Shown: positions 1 through 10,008, counted from the first letter of the stretch. The stretch: DNA of 64,000 nt from Arthrobacter sp. MYb23 (GCF_002979775.1 NZ_PCPR01000007.1:62001-126000); one strand, 5' to 3'. The notes: generated by a model from the letters alone, not told the origin. Numbers and translations: made by a program.

Positions 1-1001
1 TCAGGCTCGTCGTTATCCATGAATCCGTTGACCCACCGTGCAAGTCGCGCATAGGCGTCCTTCCGCACGGCTGGAGCCGAAAGAAAGACGTCGTGGAGGG
101 CACCATCGATGCGTTCCAAGGTAACTGTCCGCCCTAAGGCCATGGCCCGCAAAGCTATGACACCGACGTCCAGCACGGCATCCGAACGGCGCATCGATTC
201 CTGCCACACCATGCCATTGGCGCTGGTGCTGGAGGTCAGCACAAGGACCGGCATCTCCAGGTTGAGGCCCCGGGCCACTTGTGAATGGCCGGCAAAGACA
301 GCGCTGAGCCAGCCAGCGCGGACCGGGAACGCAAGCGGAGGCCGATAGTTCTCATCCAGGGTCCATTCCCCTTCGGCGGTACTGCTGATGCTCCGGAAGT
401 AGAAGCCGCGCTCCGGCAACCTTAAGACAGTCTCGGGGCGGATCTTTGCAAGGGGGGACACCATGGCTTGGGCAGCGCGCCGCACCAGTGAGCTGCCGTG
501 CATCTCCAGCCACGGACTGTCGAGAATCAGGTATTGGACGTTGTCCGGGTGGCGGCTGGCCCACAGCGCTGCCACCAACCCTCCGGTGGAATGGCCCATC
601 AGTGTCAGGCTCCCCTTCGGGGAGGAAGCACGATCGCCATGAATGACGTCGATGGCTTGTTGAATCTCGGCGTCGTAGTCGATCAGGTTCCCTACATAGC
701 CGCCGGGCATATCGGAACGGAGGCTTCGGCCATGGTTATGCATGTCCAAGGCGTAAAAGTCGTAGCCTTGGTCTGCCCAGAAGCCGGCCAGTGCGGTGTT
801 GAAGAAGTAGTCACTCCAACCGTGGAGGAACAGTACGGCGCCGTGGCGCTTCGGCGGTGACTGGCCGTCGTCGTCGGCGAAGCTCCCGGGCTGGACTCTG
901 TGCCGGATCAAGGTGGCATGCCTGATCACGCCATCCGGGCCCGTGGCCTCCAGGCCACAGGCTTGGAACTCGGGTCCAAGTATGTCAGTGGTCCACTCCA
1001 T
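1..1001 (-). CDS. Alpha/beta hydrolase, 3' end beyond the window
   Basis: A minus-strand reading frame runs without a stop from ATG at 1001 to the left edge, so the C-terminus is missing (at least 333 residues seen). The fold signs are an LFLHGWSD oxyanion segment near residue 58, the nucleophile elbow GHSTGG with Ser138, and a late GALHDVF segment that supplies the likely catalytic His. It is probably a serine esterase or lysophospholipase-like hydrolase; the substrate cannot be read. The start is favoured because a -10 hexamer TAAGCT ends 6 bases before it. The gene follows the FAD-binding dehydrogenase by only 9 bases. Confident in the family, not in the role. Confidence 0.85.
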   Translation of the reverse strand, partial: MEWTTDILGPEFQACGLEATGPDGVIRHATLIRHRVQPGSFADDDGQSPPKRHGAVLFLHGWSDYFFNTALAGFWADQGYDFYALDMHNHGRSLRSDMPGGYVGNLIDYDAEIQQAIDVIHGDRASSPKGSLTLMGHSTGGLVAALWASRHPDNVQYLILDSPWLEMHGSSLVRRAAQAMVSPLAKIRPETVLRLPERGFYFRSISSTAEGEWTLDENYRPPLAFPVRAGWLSAVFAGHSQVARGLNLEMPVLVLTSSTSANGMVWQESMRRSDAVLDVGVIALRAMALGRTVTLERIDGALHDVFLSAPAVRKDAYARLARWVNGFMDNDEP

Positions 1002-1007
1002 AAGTTC

Positions 1008-1013
1008 AGCTTA
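1008..1013 (-). promoter_or_regulatory. Leaderless-type -10 (TAAGCT) for the hydrolase
   Basis: On the minus strand TAAGCT is followed by exactly 6 bases and then ATG at 1001. The hexamer contains the TAA stop of the upstream dehydrogenase. No Shine-Dalgarno sequence precedes the ATG, as expected for a leaderless start. No convincing -35 is visible. Confidence 0.45.
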
Positions 1014-2693
1014 GACACTGGCAGCGGCGTGCCGGCCTGCAGCCCTCCCGGTGAACAGGCAACCTCCCAGGAAGGTTCCTTCCAACGCCCGGTACCCGTG
1101 GATGCCACCGCCTCCGAAGCCGGCCGCTTCGCCTGCAGCATAGAGGCCTGGGATGACCATACCCTCGCCATTCAGCACCCTTGTGTGCAGATCAGTGGTG
1201 ATTCCGCCCAGGCTTTTCCGCGTTAGCACCGAGAGTCGGATGGCAATCAAGGGTCCATGCCGAGGGTCCGTCAACCGATGCGGGGGAGCAACCCGCATGA
1301 GCTTGTCGGTGGCGAATCGACGCGCCGCCCTGATTGCGGCCAGTTGGGGGTCCTTACCCAGGCCGCTGCTCACCTGACTGTCCCGTGCCCGGATCACTGC
1401 CTCAAGCCCGGCGGCGTCAATCAAGGAGGTTCCAGTGAGCTGGTTCATGCGTGCTGCAAGATCAGCAGGCGTTGATGCCTGAAGGAAGTCGACGCCCTTG
1501 TCCAGAAAGCGCTGAATGGGCGAGTCCTGTGTGGGTCGAAGACGCGATGCGAGCAGCCGTACGTCTTTACCCGTAAGATCCGGGTTCTGCTCGGAGCCGG
1601 AGAGCGCCAGTTCCTTCAAGGCAATGGTGCGGTTGAGGACAAACCAAGAGTATCCATGGCCCGTACCCACTATGTGCCTCAGCGCCCCCTGGGAGTCAAA
1701 GCCCGGGAAGAGCGGCGCCGGCAGCTGACCTCCTTCTGCGTCCAGCCATAGTGAAGAAGGCCCGGGAAGAATTCGGATCCCGTGGTTGGGCCACACAGGA
1801 TCGTAGTTGTGGATCCCTTCGGGGTAGTGCCACATCCGGTCGCCGTTGATCAGCGAAGCGCCGGTGGACTCAACGGCGGAGAGAAACTCGCCGTCAACGG
1901 ACGCCGGCACGCCGCTGAGCAGGTAGTCCGGTGCAGAGCCTCCCGGCCATTGCCTGCGCACTGCCGGGTGGTTACCACCGATGCCGCCCGTCGTCACCAC
2001 AACAGCATCTGACCTCGCCTCAAAGCTCCCGACGACGCCGCGCCCGGAAGCCTGGCCCCTCACCGCCGTCGACCGTTCCAGTATCTCCCCGGAAACACCG
2101 GTAACCCTGCCCGCAGTGGTGGTGAGGGAGACCGCCCGATGCCTGAAGTGCATGCTGACCCTGCCAGCATCAAGGCCTTCGCGCACCTTGGCGAGGAACG
2201 GTTCAACAAGCGCCGGCCCGGTTCCCCAGGTGACGTGGAACCGGGGGACGGTGTTGCCGTGGCCCTGAGGTCCGTAGCCGCCGCGTTCAGCCCACTGCAC
2301 CAAAGGAAAGATGCCAACGCCCAGACTTCGCAGCCATGCCCGTTTCTCGCCTGCCGCGAAGTGGACATAGGCCTCTGCCCATTCCCGGGCGGTGTGATCC
2401 CGGGGCCGATCGAAAGCTGCTGAAGCAAGCCAGTCGGAGAGGGCAAGCTCGGCGCTGTCCTTCACGCCCAATCGCCGTTGCTCGGGCGTGTTGACCATGA
2501 AGAGGCCACCGAAGGACCAGTGGGCCTGGCCGCCAACGGAAGCCTCCGGCTCTTGGTCCAGGACAGCCACAGTCTTGCCGGCGGCATACGCAGTGGCCGC
2601 GGCAACCAGTCCGGACAAGCCAGCGCCAACCACCACGATGTCAGCTGTGACCTTATGGTTCCCATGATGTGCGTCACGATTTTCCATCGGCAT
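1011..2693 (-). CDS. FAD-binding dehydrogenase (fumarate reductase/KstD-like flavoprotein)
   Basis: 560 residues. The N-terminal dinucleotide-binding motif [12 protein letters not shown] (about residues 22-33) is followed by an ADP-binding acidic position (VLDQE). The C-terminal FAD-closing segment [17 protein letters not shown] is typical of the FAD-dependent oxidoreductase family that includes fumarate reductase flavoproteins and 3-ketosteroid dehydrogenases. The substrate is not evident and no steroid genes are nearby. It is divergent from pyrD across 68 bases and is followed closely by a hydrolase. The start ATG 2693 lies 6 bases after a TAGCAT -10; ATG 2687 is a possible alternative. Confidence 0.85.
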   Translation of the reverse strand: MPMENRDAHHGNHKVTADIVVVGAGLSGLVAAATAYAAGKTVAVLDQEPEASVGGQAHWSFGGLFMVNTPEQRRLGVKDSAELALSDWLASAAFDRPRDHTAREWAEAYVHFAAGEKRAWLRSLGVGIFPLVQWAERGGYGPQGHGNTVPRFHVTWGTGPALVEPFLAKVREGLDAGRVSMHFRHRAVSLTTTAGRVTGVSGEILERSTAVRGQASGRGVVGSFEARSDAVVVTTGGIGGNHPAVRRQWPGGSAPDYLLSGVPASVDGEFLSAVESTGASLINGDRMWHYPEGIHNYDPVWPNHGIRILPGPSSLWLDAEGGQLPAPLFPGFDSQGALRHIVGTGHGYSWFVLNRTIALKELALSGSEQNPDLTGKDVRLLASRLRPTQDSPIQRFLDKGVDFLQASTPADLAARMNQLTGTSLIDAAGLEAVIRARDSQVSSGLGKDPQLAAIRAARRFATDKLMRVAPPHRLTDPRHGPLIAIRLSVLTRKSLGGITTDLHTRVLNGEGMVIPGLYAAGEAAGFGGGGIHGYRALEGTFLGGCLFTGRAAGRHAAASV

Positions 2694-2699
2694 GCCTAC

Positions 2700-2705
2700 A
2701 TGCTA
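2700..2705 (-). promoter_or_regulatory. Leaderless-type -10 (TAGCAT) for the FAD dehydrogenase
   Basis: TAGCAT on the minus strand is followed by 6 bases and ATG 2693. No ribosome binding site is present. The -35 region is not recognisable. Confidence 0.4.
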
Positions 2706-2761
2706 GCGGCAGGCAAGGTCACGGGTTTGGTGAGTCGTCGGTAACCGGGAAAACTAGGACC

Positions 2762-3841
2762 ATGCGCGTTTACCCCACATTCTTCAAGTTGGCCTTCTCC
2801 TGGATGGATGCCGAGAAGGCCCACAAGATCGGCTTCCAAGGAATCCGGGCGGCCCACCGTTCCGGCGCCGGGAGGATCCTCGCCAGGATCACAACTCCTG
2901 ATGCTTCCCTTCGTACGGAGGCGCTGGGGCTTGTTTTTCCTTCACCGTTCGGCCTGGCGGCAGGCTTCGATAAGGAGGGACACGGCATCGAAGCCTTGTC
3001 CGAGCTTGGATTTGGGCATGTGGAAGTCGGGACCATCACCGGCCAGGCACAGCCAGGGAATGACAAGCCGCGCCTTTTCCGCTTGATTGAGGATAAGGCG
3101 GTCATCAACCGCATGGGATTCAATAACGACGGCGCCGCAGCAGTTGCGCCGAGACTCAAGTCAGCACGGGCTGCTTTGCAACGGATGCACCCGGACGTCC
3201 GGCCGATTATCGGGGTCAATATCGGCAAGACCAAGGTGGTTGAGCTCGATGACGCTACCGAGGATTACCTGGTCAGTGCCCGAAGCCTGGCGCCGGCGGC
3301 CGACTACTTGGTGGTCAACGTGAGCTCGCCCAACACCCCTGGGCTTCGTTTGCTGCAGAACGTGGAAAGCCTGCGGCCCCTGCTCCGGTCGGTTGGCGAT
3401 GCTGCCGATGAAGCCGCCGGGCGGCATGTTCCCTTGCTGGTCAAGATTGCGCCCGACCTTTCCGATGAGGATGTCGACGACGTCGCACGGCTTGCGTTGG
3501 ACCTGAAACTTGACGGAATCATCGCCACCAACACCACGATTTCCCGTGACGGCCTCGTCTCGGACGCTGCGAAAGTGGAGTCTCTTGGCGCCGGTGGCCT
3601 GTCCGGTGCGCCCCTCAAGCAGCGTTCCTTGGAGGTGCTGCGCAGGCTCAAGGACTCTGTAGGGGACCAACTTGTCCTTATTGCGGTGGGTGGCGTCGCC
3701 ACCCCGCGGGATGTTCAGGACCGCTTGGATGCCGGGGCCACGTTGGTGCAGGGCTACACCGCATTCCTCTACGAAGGCCCTTTCTGGGCTTCCCGGATCA
3801 ACAAGGGTCTCGTGAAACTTCGCAGGCGTGCATCCCGCTAA
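2762..3841 (+). CDS. pyrD: Dihydroorotate dehydrogenase, quinone-dependent (class 2)
   Basis: 359 residues. It oxidises dihydroorotate to orotate in pyrimidine synthesis and passes electrons to quinone at the membrane. Class 2 signs are the N-terminal helix region ([21 protein letters not shown]), the FMN-binding run [10 protein letters not shown] near residue 67, NRMGFNN, the catalytic-serine segment [10 protein letters not shown], and the C-terminal GGVATPRDV with a phosphate-binding glycine. The frame is open upstream to 2669, but ATG 2762 gives the usual family N-terminus. It stands alone, with a strong bidirectional hairpin after the stop. Confidence 0.96.
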   Translation: MRVYPTFFKLAFSWMDAEKAHKIGFQGIRAAHRSGAGRILARITTPDASLRTEALGLVFPSPFGLAAGFDKEGHGIEALSELGFGHVEVGTITGQAQPGNDKPRLFRLIEDKAVINRMGFNNDGAAAVAPRLKSARAALQRMHPDVRPIIGVNIGKTKVVELDDATEDYLVSARSLAPAADYLVVNVSSPNTPGLRLLQNVESLRPLLRSVGDAADEAAGRHVPLLVKIAPDLSDEDVDDVARLALDLKLDGIIATNTTISRDGLVSDAAKVESLGAGGLSGAPLKQRSLEVLRRLKDSVGDQLVLIAVGGVATPRDVQDRLDAGATLVQGYTAFLYEGPFWASRINKGLVKLRRRASR

Positions 3842-3887
3842 GGCGGGCTCCATCAATAAGGCCCTGGTGACGGGATAGCCTGGAACA

Positions 3888-3922
3888 AAGAAGACCCCGG
3901 ACCAGTGGTCCGGGGTCTTCTT
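3888..3922. terminator. Bidirectional terminator between pyrD and the DUF3043 gene
   Basis: A 13-base arm AAGAAGACCCCGG (3888-3900) pairs perfectly with 3910-3922 around a 9-base loop. It lies between two convergent genes. The A-rich left end and T-rich right end let it work on either strand. Confidence 0.85.
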
Positions 3923-3975
3923 CGATGCAAGGGCCCGTGGCGCGTGTCTTATAAGGCGTCTGGGCTTTTTGACTT

Positions 3976-4569
3976 CTAGTCGGGGTACTGTCCGCGCTTT
4001 ACCTGGGGTTTGGGAAGGCGGAGCTTGCGGAACTGAAGGGCACGCATGCAGCCGTACCAAATTGAGCCACGCTCCACTTCGCCGAACTTCTCTGTTAGCC
4101 GCTTCCGAAGTTTGCGCGAAAGGATGAAGACATCCACAAAGACCGCCAGGAACATAATCCAGAAACCAACGAGGACATAGCTGATGCCGGCGCTGGTGGG
4201 CGGAATGATCAGGGAGATGACTACGAACAGCAATGCGCCGAACATGAGGTACTCGCCGAGGCTGAAGCGCGCGTCAACGTAGTCACGCACGTACCGCTTC
4301 TGGGGGCCCTTGTCCCGAAGGGGGAGGAATTTCTCGTCTCCCGTGTCCAGGGCCTGCCGCATTTTCTGCCGCTGATCCTGAATGGCCACCCTTTCCGCTG
4401 CCTTGGATGCCTTACGGTCGGTGGGAACCAACGGGCGCTTGCGGGCCGCTTCCTGGTCCTTCCGCTTGGGCGTTGGGGCGCCCTTTCCCGCACCGGGCTC
4501 CGGTGCGGTGGCGTAGGCCTGATCTACTACTGATTGAGCGCTGGGCTCTTCCTTTTTGCGTCCGAACAC
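3976..4569 (-). CDS. DUF3043 membrane protein
   Basis: 197 residues from GTG 4569. The N-terminal 90 residues are charged and proline/alanine-rich. A conserved KRYVRDYVDARFSLGEY segment follows (about 91-107), then two hydrophobic helices (about 107-122 and 128-150) and a basic tail. This layout matches the actinobacterial DUF3043 family, whose function is not established. The frame extends to a GTG at 4602, but a TATTCT -10 ends 6 bases before GTG 4569, and FGRKKEE is the usual family N-terminus. It is divergent from the M20 dipeptidase gene. Confidence 0.85.
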   Translation of the reverse strand: MFGRKKEEPSAQSVVDQAYATAPEPGAGKGAPTPKRKDQEAARKRPLVPTDRKASKAAERVAIQDQRQKMRQALDTGDEKFLPLRDKGPQKRYVRDYVDARFSLGEYLMFGALLFVVISLIIPPTSAGISYVLVGFWIMFLAVFVDVFILSRKLRKRLTEKFGEVERGSIWYGCMRALQFRKLRLPKPQVKRGQYPD

Positions 4570-4575
4570 CCATAC

Positions 4576-4581
4576 AGAATA
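4576..4581 (-). promoter_or_regulatory. Leaderless-type -10 (TATTCT) for the DUF3043 gene
   Basis: TATTCT on the minus strand followed by 6 bases (GTATGG) and GTG 4569. It decides the start codon against GTG 4602. An AGAGGGG run lies just upstream but is too far to be an ideal ribosome binding site. Confidence 0.45.
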
Positions 4582-4691
4582 CCCCTCTGGAAGGTGGTGC
4601 ACGTTACGTGTCCGGTTTGCCGGCGCCCTTTGACCTGCGTGCGGACCCGTGGTTCCGGCTGTGCCTGCTTCGGAGGGAGAATCCCCGGCGG

Positions 4692-4697
4692 TAAAGT
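4692..4697 (+). promoter_or_regulatory. Leaderless-type -10 (TAAAGT) for the M20 dipeptidase
   Basis: TAAAGT followed by 7 bases (GTGGCCC) and ATG 4705, with no Shine-Dalgarno sequence in between. Confidence 0.4.
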
Positions 4698-4704
4698 GTG
4701 GCCC

Positions 4705-6138
4705 ATGACTTCAGCACATGCGGAGATCCCGCAGAACAAGCAAGGGCACTCCGGCTCCACTCCTGTCGAGGCACTGACGGCGGCAGTCAACGAATCCTTC
4801 GACGCCACGCTTGCGTCGCTGGAAGACCTGGTGGCTATTCCAGGCATTGCGTGGGCTAGCTTCGATCCCAAGGAACTGGATCGGAGCGCCGACGCCGTTG
4901 CTTCCTTGGTGAGGAAGGCCGGCATGGAGGACGTCCGGATCCTTCGCTGCAATAAGGCGGACGGTACGCCCGGTGGTCCTGCCGTCGTCGCGCGCCGCCC
5001 TGCCGCCCAAGGCAAACCGACTATCCTGCTTTACGCCCACCATGACGTCCAGCCCCCGGGAGACCGAAGCCTCTGGAACTCGGAACCGTTTGTCGCCGAA
5101 GAGCGGAATGGCCGTTTGTACGGACGCGGCGCCGCCGATGACAAAGCAGGCATCATGGCGCACCTCGCCGCTTACAGCGCCGTGACGAAGGTCCTGGGGG
5201 AGGACTTCGGGCTGGGCGTGACCTTCTTCTTCGAAGGCGAGGAAGAAGCGGGGTCGCCCACTTTCCGTGCCTTCCTTGAGGAGCACCAGGAACTTCTCCG
5301 GTCCGATGTGATCGTCGTTGCGGACTCCAGCAACTGGAAGGTGGGAGTACCGGCCCTCACCACCAGCCTTCGTGGCCTGGTGGACGGAACGTTCGAAGTG
5401 CGTGTTCTGGAGCATGCCGTCCATTCGGGCATGTTTGGCGGTCCTGTGCTCGATGCCCCCACTCTCTTGTCGCGGCTTATTGCGACCCTCCACGACGACG
5501 CCGGCAACGTAGCAGTGGCCGGCCTCGTGGGCCGGGACGAGGTGGCCGTGGACCTCACCGAAGCTGACTACCGCGCCGATGCATCGGTGCTCGACGGCGT
5601 ACGGCTGGCCGGCAGCGGAACCATCGCCTCGCGTTTGTGGACCAAGCCCGCACTGTCCATCATTGGCATGGACGTCCCCGCCGTCGACGTCGCATCCAAC
5701 ACCCTTATACCGGCGGCCCGGGCGAAGTTCAGCATGAGGCTGGCGCCGGGCCAGGACCCTGAAGCGGCAATGGCGGCCCTGAAGCAGCACGTTGAATCCC
5801 ATGCGCCGTTCGGTGCCCAGGTGACGTTTACGCCGGGGGAGAGGGGCAATGCCTTCTCCACCGACACGACATCTGCCGCGGCGCGGCTGGCCCTTTGGGC
5901 ACTGGGGGAATCGTGGGGCGTCAAGCCGGTGGAAATGGGAATCGGTGGTTCCATTCCCTTCATCTCGGATCTCCTGGAGATGTATCCGGATGTCCAGATC
6001 CTGGTGACCGGAGTTGAGGATCCCGATTCCCGTGCGCATAGCGCCAATGAATCGTTGCACATCGGAGACTTCCGGCATGCTGTCCTGGCTGAGACCCTGA
6101 TGCTCGCCCGGCTCAACACCGACGGCCTGGCAGAGTAG
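4705..6138 (+). CDS. M20-family dipeptidase (zinc metallopeptidase)
   Basis: 477 residues; a cytosolic di-zinc peptidase that cleaves dipeptides or related amide bonds. The metal-site motifs are in order: YAHHDVQP with His112 and Asp114, GRGAADDKAG with the bridging Asp145, and EGEEEAGS around 177-184 with the catalytic general-base glutamate. The central dimerisation (lid) domain follows, and AHSANES near the C-terminus gives the last ligand histidine. Length fits the M20 dipeptidase/carnosinase group. The frame is open upstream to 4534, but ATG 4705 fits the family and the promoter. The long opposite-strand frame over this gene is a shadow. Confidence 0.93.
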   Translation: MTSAHAEIPQNKQGHSGSTPVEALTAAVNESFDATLASLEDLVAIPGIAWASFDPKELDRSADAVASLVRKAGMEDVRILRCNKADGTPGGPAVVARRPAAQGKPTILLYAHHDVQPPGDRSLWNSEPFVAEERNGRLYGRGAADDKAGIMAHLAAYSAVTKVLGEDFGLGVTFFFEGEEEAGSPTFRAFLEEHQELLRSDVIVVADSSNWKVGVPALTTSLRGLVDGTFEVRVLEHAVHSGMFGGPVLDAPTLLSRLIATLHDDAGNVAVAGLVGRDEVAVDLTEADYRADASVLDGVRLAGSGTIASRLWTKPALSIIGMDVPAVDVASNTLIPAARAKFSMRLAPGQDPEAAMAALKQHVESHAPFGAQVTFTPGERGNAFSTDTTSAAARLALWALGESWGVKPVEMGIGGSIPFISDLLEMYPDVQILVTGVEDPDSRAHSANESLHIGDFRHAVLAETLMLARLNTDGLAE

Positions 6139-6190
6139 CCTCCGACGTCGCGCCGGGAACAACCACATGCTGGCTGTGGTTACGTCAGGA

Positions 6191-6231
6191 GTTACAGCTA
6201 AGCGTCTGCGCGACGTAGCATTAGCTATAAC
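6191..6231 (+). promoter_or_regulatory. Inverted repeat overlapping the probable erpA -10
   Basis: GTTACAGCTAA (6191-6201) is repeated inverted at 6221-6231 with one mismatch and a 19-base spacer. The right arm contains TATAAC (6226-6231), a good -10 hexamer, about 70 bases before the erpA start. A second GTTAC copy lies a few bases upstream. A regulator binding here would cover the promoter; its identity is not known. Confidence 0.4.
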
Positions 6232-6302
6232 CCGTACGTAATTGGGTAAGGGCAGGCAGCGTTCCGGCGCCGCCGCCAAGAGCTTCATAAGAAGGTAGGC
6301 CA

Positions 6303-6695
6303 ATGAGCACTGCAACCAACGAAAACAGCACCGGAGCACAGCTCGTCACCAACGACGACGAACTGGCCACGCACGAGGTCAATCTGACCGACGTCGCCGC
6401 GGGCAAGGTCCGCAGCCTCCTCGAGCAGGAAGGGCGCACAGACCTTCGACTGCGCGTTGCAGTCCAGCCTGGAGGATGCTCGGGCCTGATCTACCAGCTT
6501 TACTTCGACGAGCGCCTGCTCGACGGAGACGCCGTGCGCGACTACGACGGCGTTGAGGTCGTAGTAGACAAGATGAGTGTTCCCTACCTCAGCGGCGCAA
6601 GCATCGACTTCGAAGACACTATTTCGAAGCAGGGCTTCACCATTGATAACCCGAACGCCGGCGGCTCTTGCGCCTGCGGCGATTCATTCCACTGA
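6303..6695 (+). CDS. erpA: Iron-sulfur cluster insertion protein, A-type carrier
   Basis: 130 residues of the HesB/IscA/ErpA family, which hold a Fe-S cluster and hand it to target enzymes. The three ligand cysteines are all present: Cys59 in QPGGCSG, and Cys123 and Cys125 in the C-terminal SCACGDSF. The first 25 residues are a poorly conserved leader common in actinobacteria. ATG 6303 follows AAGAAGG with 7-base spacing. The gene lies just upstream of the cytochrome oxidase genes but has its own promoter region; a role in maturing the Rieske centre or other Fe-S proteins is an inference. Confidence 0.93.
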   Translation: MSTATNENSTGAQLVTNDDELATHEVNLTDVAAGKVRSLLEQEGRTDLRLRVAVQPGGCSGLIYQLYFDERLLDGDAVRDYDGVEVVVDKMSVPYLSGASIDFEDTISKQGFTIDNPNAGGSCACGDSFH

Positions 6696-6878
6696 TGTGA
6701 GCCATCGCCGCATGTCGGCGCCCCTTCGAACATGTTTGAAATGGTTCGGAGCCACGGCGCTGACATGTGCGCGAAAGCCGCGTGATAGCGGTAAGCTCTA
6801 CATCGGGTAGTAAAACTTTTAGTGTGCCCGGTGAGCCTTCGGCCTGCCGGGAGACAGCAACAAGAGGAAGGGCCGTCT

Positions 6879-7751
6879 GTGAGTTCGCAGAACCGAACCG
6901 GCAGCCGACGCATAAAGATCACCTCGATCACTGGCTTGGCAGTTGCCGGCGCGTTGGTTTTGACCGGATGTTCACCAGAGGTAGAGAAGGGTTGGCTGCC
7001 GACAGAGCGCGGCACCACCAACCACACTGACCGGATCATGGACCTCTGGGTCAACTCATGGATCGCCGCCTTGGCAGTCGGTATCATCACGTGGGGCCTC
7101 CTGGTCTGGTGCATCATCGCTTACCGTCGCCGCAAGGGCACCACGGGTTTCCCGAAGCAGCTCAGCTACAACCTGCCGCTCGAGGTCTTCTATTTGACCA
7201 TCCCGCTGTTCATGGTCTTGGTGTTCTTCTACTTCACCGACCAGGACCAGCGTGCAATTGATGACCGCTCCCAGCCTGCCGACGTCGTTGTTGATGTCCG
7301 TGGCAAGCAGTGGGCATGGGACTTCAATTACAAGCAGGGTGAGGTCATTAATGAAGACCTCCACGAGGCCGGCGTTCAGGCCCACCTGACCGGCAATGAG
7401 GTCGACAAGGAACTGCTTCCCACCCTGTACTTGCCCGTAGGCAAGTCCGTGGACCTGGAGCTGAACTCCCGCGACGTCATCCACTCATTCTGGGTACCCG
7501 CCTTCCTTCAGAAGCGCGACATGATCCCGGGCAAGACGAACTACATCAGGTTCACCCCCACCAAGGAGGGCACCTTCGATGGCAAGTGTGCCGAACTCTG
7601 CGGTGAATACCACTCCGAAATGCTCTTCCGCGTCAAGGTTGTCTCCGAGTCTGAATTCCAGGCCCACATGGACAAGCTTCGCCAGGAAGGCAACACGGGC
7701 CTCCTCGGTGCGGAATATGACCGCAACCCGAACCTGAACGAATCCAAGTAA
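6879..7751 (+). CDS. ctaC: Cytochrome c oxidase subunit II
   Basis: 290 residues; carries the CuA centre that accepts electrons in the aa3 oxidase. It starts as a lipoprotein: basic N-terminus, hydrophobic segment and lipobox LTGC near residue 33. Two transmembrane helices follow ([17 protein letters not shown] and [17 protein letters not shown]). The cupredoxin domain has the CuA ligands in HSFWVPAF and [15 protein letters not shown] 6879 is chosen over the upstream frame opening at 6822 because AGGAAGGG precedes it and the signal sequence then has normal length. It begins the ctaC-ctaD-ctaF operon. Confidence 0.95.
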   Translation: MSSQNRTGSRRIKITSITGLAVAGALVLTGCSPEVEKGWLPTERGTTNHTDRIMDLWVNSWIAALAVGIITWGLLVWCIIAYRRRKGTTGFPKQLSYNLPLEVFYLTIPLFMVLVFFYFTDQDQRAIDDRSQPADVVVDVRGKQWAWDFNYKQGEVINEDLHEAGVQAHLTGNEVDKELLPTLYLPVGKSVDLELNSRDVIHSFWVPAFLQKRDMIPGKTNYIRFTPTKEGTFDGKCAELCGEYHSEMLFRVKVVSESEFQAHMDKLRQEGNTGLLGAEYDRNPNLNESK

Positions 7752-7761
7752 GGGAAGCGAC

Positions 7762-9486
7762 GTGGCTACGTACACTCAATCCGCACCGGGGGTCCTCGAA
7801 GCTCCGGTAGTTCCTAAATCCAAGGGGCGCATCGTCGTCAACTGGATCACCTCCACCGACCACAAGACCATCGGGTACATGTACCTGATTGCATCCTTCG
7901 TGTTCTTCTGCCTCGGTGGCGTCATGGCGTTGTTGATCCGCGCTGAACTGTTCGAACCCGGAATGCAGATCCTGCAGACCAAAGAGCAGTACAACCAGAT
8001 GTTCACAATGCACGGCACTGTGATGCTGCTGATGTTCGCAACGCCGCTGTTTGCCGGCTTCGCGAACGTCATTATGCCGTTGCAGATCGGCGCACCCGAT
8101 GTCGCCTTCCCGCGTCTGAATGCTCTGGCGTTCTGGTTCTTCCTCTTCGGTTCCACCATCGCCGTGTCCGGCTTCATCACCCCCCAGGGTGCTGCATCCT
8201 TCGGCTGGTTCGCTTATGCGCCGCTGTCCAACACGACGTTCAGCCCCGGCGTCGGTGGTGACCTCTGGGTCTTCGGTCTTGCGCTATCCGGTTTCGGAAC
8301 CATTCTTGGTGCCGTCAACTTCATCACCACCATCATCTGCATGCGTGCACCGGGCATGACCATGTGGCGTATGCCGATCTTCACCTGGAACACGCTCGTC
8401 ACGGCGATCCTGGTCCTGATGGCTTTCCCGCCGCTGGCAGCTGCCCTGTTCGCACTTGGTGCCGACCGCCGCTTTGGTGCCCACATCTTTGATCCCGAGA
8501 ACGGCGGCGCGGTCCTTTGGCAGCACCTGTTCTGGTTCTTCGGGCACCCCGAGGTGTACATCATCGCCTTGCCGTTCTTCGGTATCGTCTCGGAGATCTT
8601 CCCGGTCTTCAGCCGAAAGCCGATCTTCGGTTACAAGGGTCTTGTCTACGCAACCATCGCCATCGCCGCCCTGTCCGTTACCGTGTGGGCCCACCACATG
8701 TATGTCACCGGATCGGTGCTGCTGCCGTTCTTCGCCTTCATGACCATGCTCATCGCAGTTCCCACAGGTGTGAAGTTCTTCAACTGGATCGGTACCTTGT
8801 GGCAGGGCTCCATTACGTTTGAAACGCCCATGCTCTGGAGCATCGGCTTCCTTGTGACGTTCCTCTTCGGTGGCCTCACCGGCATCATCCTGGCTTCGCC
8901 GCCGCTCGACTTCCATGTTTCCGACTCCTACTTCGTGGTGGCACACTTCCACTATGTCGTCTTCGGTACCGTCGTATTCGCCATGTTCGCAGGGTTCTAC
9001 TTCTGGTGGCCCAAGTGGACGGGCAAGATGCTCAACGAACGTCTTGGCAAGATTCACTTCTGGCTTCTGTTCCTTGGCTTCCACGGCACCTTCCTGATCC
9101 AGCACTGGCTGGGTGTTGAGGGTATGCCGCGTCGTTACGCCGACTACATGCCGCAGGATAACTTCACGTGGATGAACCAGTTCTCCACTATCTCCTCCTT
9201 CGTCCTGGGTGCTTCGCTCCTGCCGTTCTTCTGGAACGTCTACATCACCTGGCGCAGCAACAAGAAGGTTGAAGTGGATGACCCGTGGGGCTTCGGTGCT
9301 TCGCTTGAATGGGCAACTTCCTGCCCCCCGCCGCGCCACAACTTCACCTCCTTGCCCCGTATCCGCTCCGAGCGCCCGGCCCTGGACCTGCACCACCCGG
9401 AGCTGGCCCAGGTGCACACCGCCGAGGCCCCGTCACCCGCAGCAGCCGTTTTGGGTAACGCCGACCAAAGGGACGTCAGCAAATGA
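7762..9486 (+). CDS. ctaD: Cytochrome c oxidase subunit I
   Basis: 574 residues with 12 hydrophobic helices; the catalytic subunit holding haem a, haem a3 and CuB. Visible signatures are [10 protein letters not shown] near residue 90 (haem a ligand), [10 protein letters not shown] (CuB His and the cross-linked Tyr), the AHHMYVTG pair of histidines, and HFHYVVFG (haem a3 and haem a histidines). GTG 7762 follows AAGGGAAG and lies 10 bases after ctaC. The end overlaps ctaF by ATGA. The C-terminal tail is hydrophilic and proline-rich. Confidence 0.97.
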   Translation: MATYTQSAPGVLEAPVVPKSKGRIVVNWITSTDHKTIGYMYLIASFVFFCLGGVMALLIRAELFEPGMQILQTKEQYNQMFTMHGTVMLLMFATPLFAGFANVIMPLQIGAPDVAFPRLNALAFWFFLFGSTIAVSGFITPQGAASFGWFAYAPLSNTTFSPGVGGDLWVFGLALSGFGTILGAVNFITTIICMRAPGMTMWRMPIFTWNTLVTAILVLMAFPPLAAALFALGADRRFGAHIFDPENGGAVLWQHLFWFFGHPEVYIIALPFFGIVSEIFPVFSRKPIFGYKGLVYATIAIAALSVTVWAHHMYVTGSVLLPFFAFMTMLIAVPTGVKFFNWIGTLWQGSITFETPMLWSIGFLVTFLFGGLTGIILASPPLDFHVSDSYFVVAHFHYVVFGTVVFAMFAGFYFWWPKWTGKMLNERLGKIHFWLLFLGFHGTFLIQHWLGVEGMPRRYADYMPQDNFTWMNQFSTISSFVLGASLLPFFWNVYITWRSNKKVEVDDPWGFGASLEWATSCPPPRHNFTSLPRIRSERPALDLHHPELAQVHTAEAPSPAAAVLGNADQRDVSK

Positions 9487-9884
9487 AAATTGAATCGTGG
9501 CTCTTCGGAGCCGGAGTCTTCTTCTTCGTCCCTGTAGCCATCGCTTATGGCTTCCTGACGGAATGGAACGAGTGGGTAGGTGTCCTGGGCATCCTCCTCG
9601 TCGGCGGCCTTGCTGGCATGATCGGCGCATACCTTGGCTTCACGGGTAAGCGGATCGGCCTGCGACCCGAGGATCGTCCCGACGCCGAGGTCCACGAAGG
9701 CGCCGGCGAGCAGGGGCACTTCAGCCCCTGGAGCTGGTGGCCGCTGGTTCTTGGCTTGGCTTGCGCGGGTGGATTCCTCGGCTTGGCGATCGGCTTCTGG
9801 GTGACTTACGTCGCTGGTGGCCTCGCCTTGGTTGCCTTGGTTGGCTGGGTTTTCGAATACAGCCGTGGCGATCATGCCCACTAA
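9483..9884 (+). CDS. ctaF: Cytochrome c oxidase subunit IV (actinobacterial)
   Basis: 133 residues with four hydrophobic segments: two at the N-terminus (about 5-24 and 32-50) and two at the C-terminus (about 82-98 and 100-122). This is the small actinobacterial CtaF-type subunit of the bc1-aa3 supercomplex. Its ATG overlaps the ctaD stop by four bases, indicating translational coupling. A long perfect hairpin follows. Confidence 0.93.
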   Translation: MKIESWLFGAGVFFFVPVAIAYGFLTEWNEWVGVLGILLVGGLAGMIGAYLGFTGKRIGLRPEDRPDAEVHEGAGEQGHFSPWSWWPLVLGLACAGGFLGLAIGFWVTYVAGGLALVALVGWVFEYSRGDHAH

Positions 9885-9896
9885 CTAATATTGAAG

Positions 9897-9940
9897 ATAT
9901 GACGATGGGCCCCACCTTCTGGTGGGGCCCATCGTCATAT
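9897..9940. terminator. Bidirectional terminator between ctaF and ptsH
   Basis: A perfect 20-base arm (9897-9916) pairs with 9921-9940 around a TTCT loop. The stem centre is GGGCCCCACC. It separates two convergent genes. Confidence 0.9.
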
Positions 9941-10008
9941 GGAGCTGTCTCAGGGGGCCGCTAGCCGAACGCGACGCCGCCGCCCTGAAGACGTTCCAGA
10001 GGCAGCCG

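Noticed and set aside
4711..6339. 542-residue minus-strand open frame
   Set aside because: It lies exactly opposite the M20 dipeptidase, has no recognisable domain, and is the mirror frame expected in GC-rich coding sequence.
8284..9417. 377-residue minus-strand open frame
   Set aside because: Fully antisense to ctaD; charged, repetitive composition with no family features.
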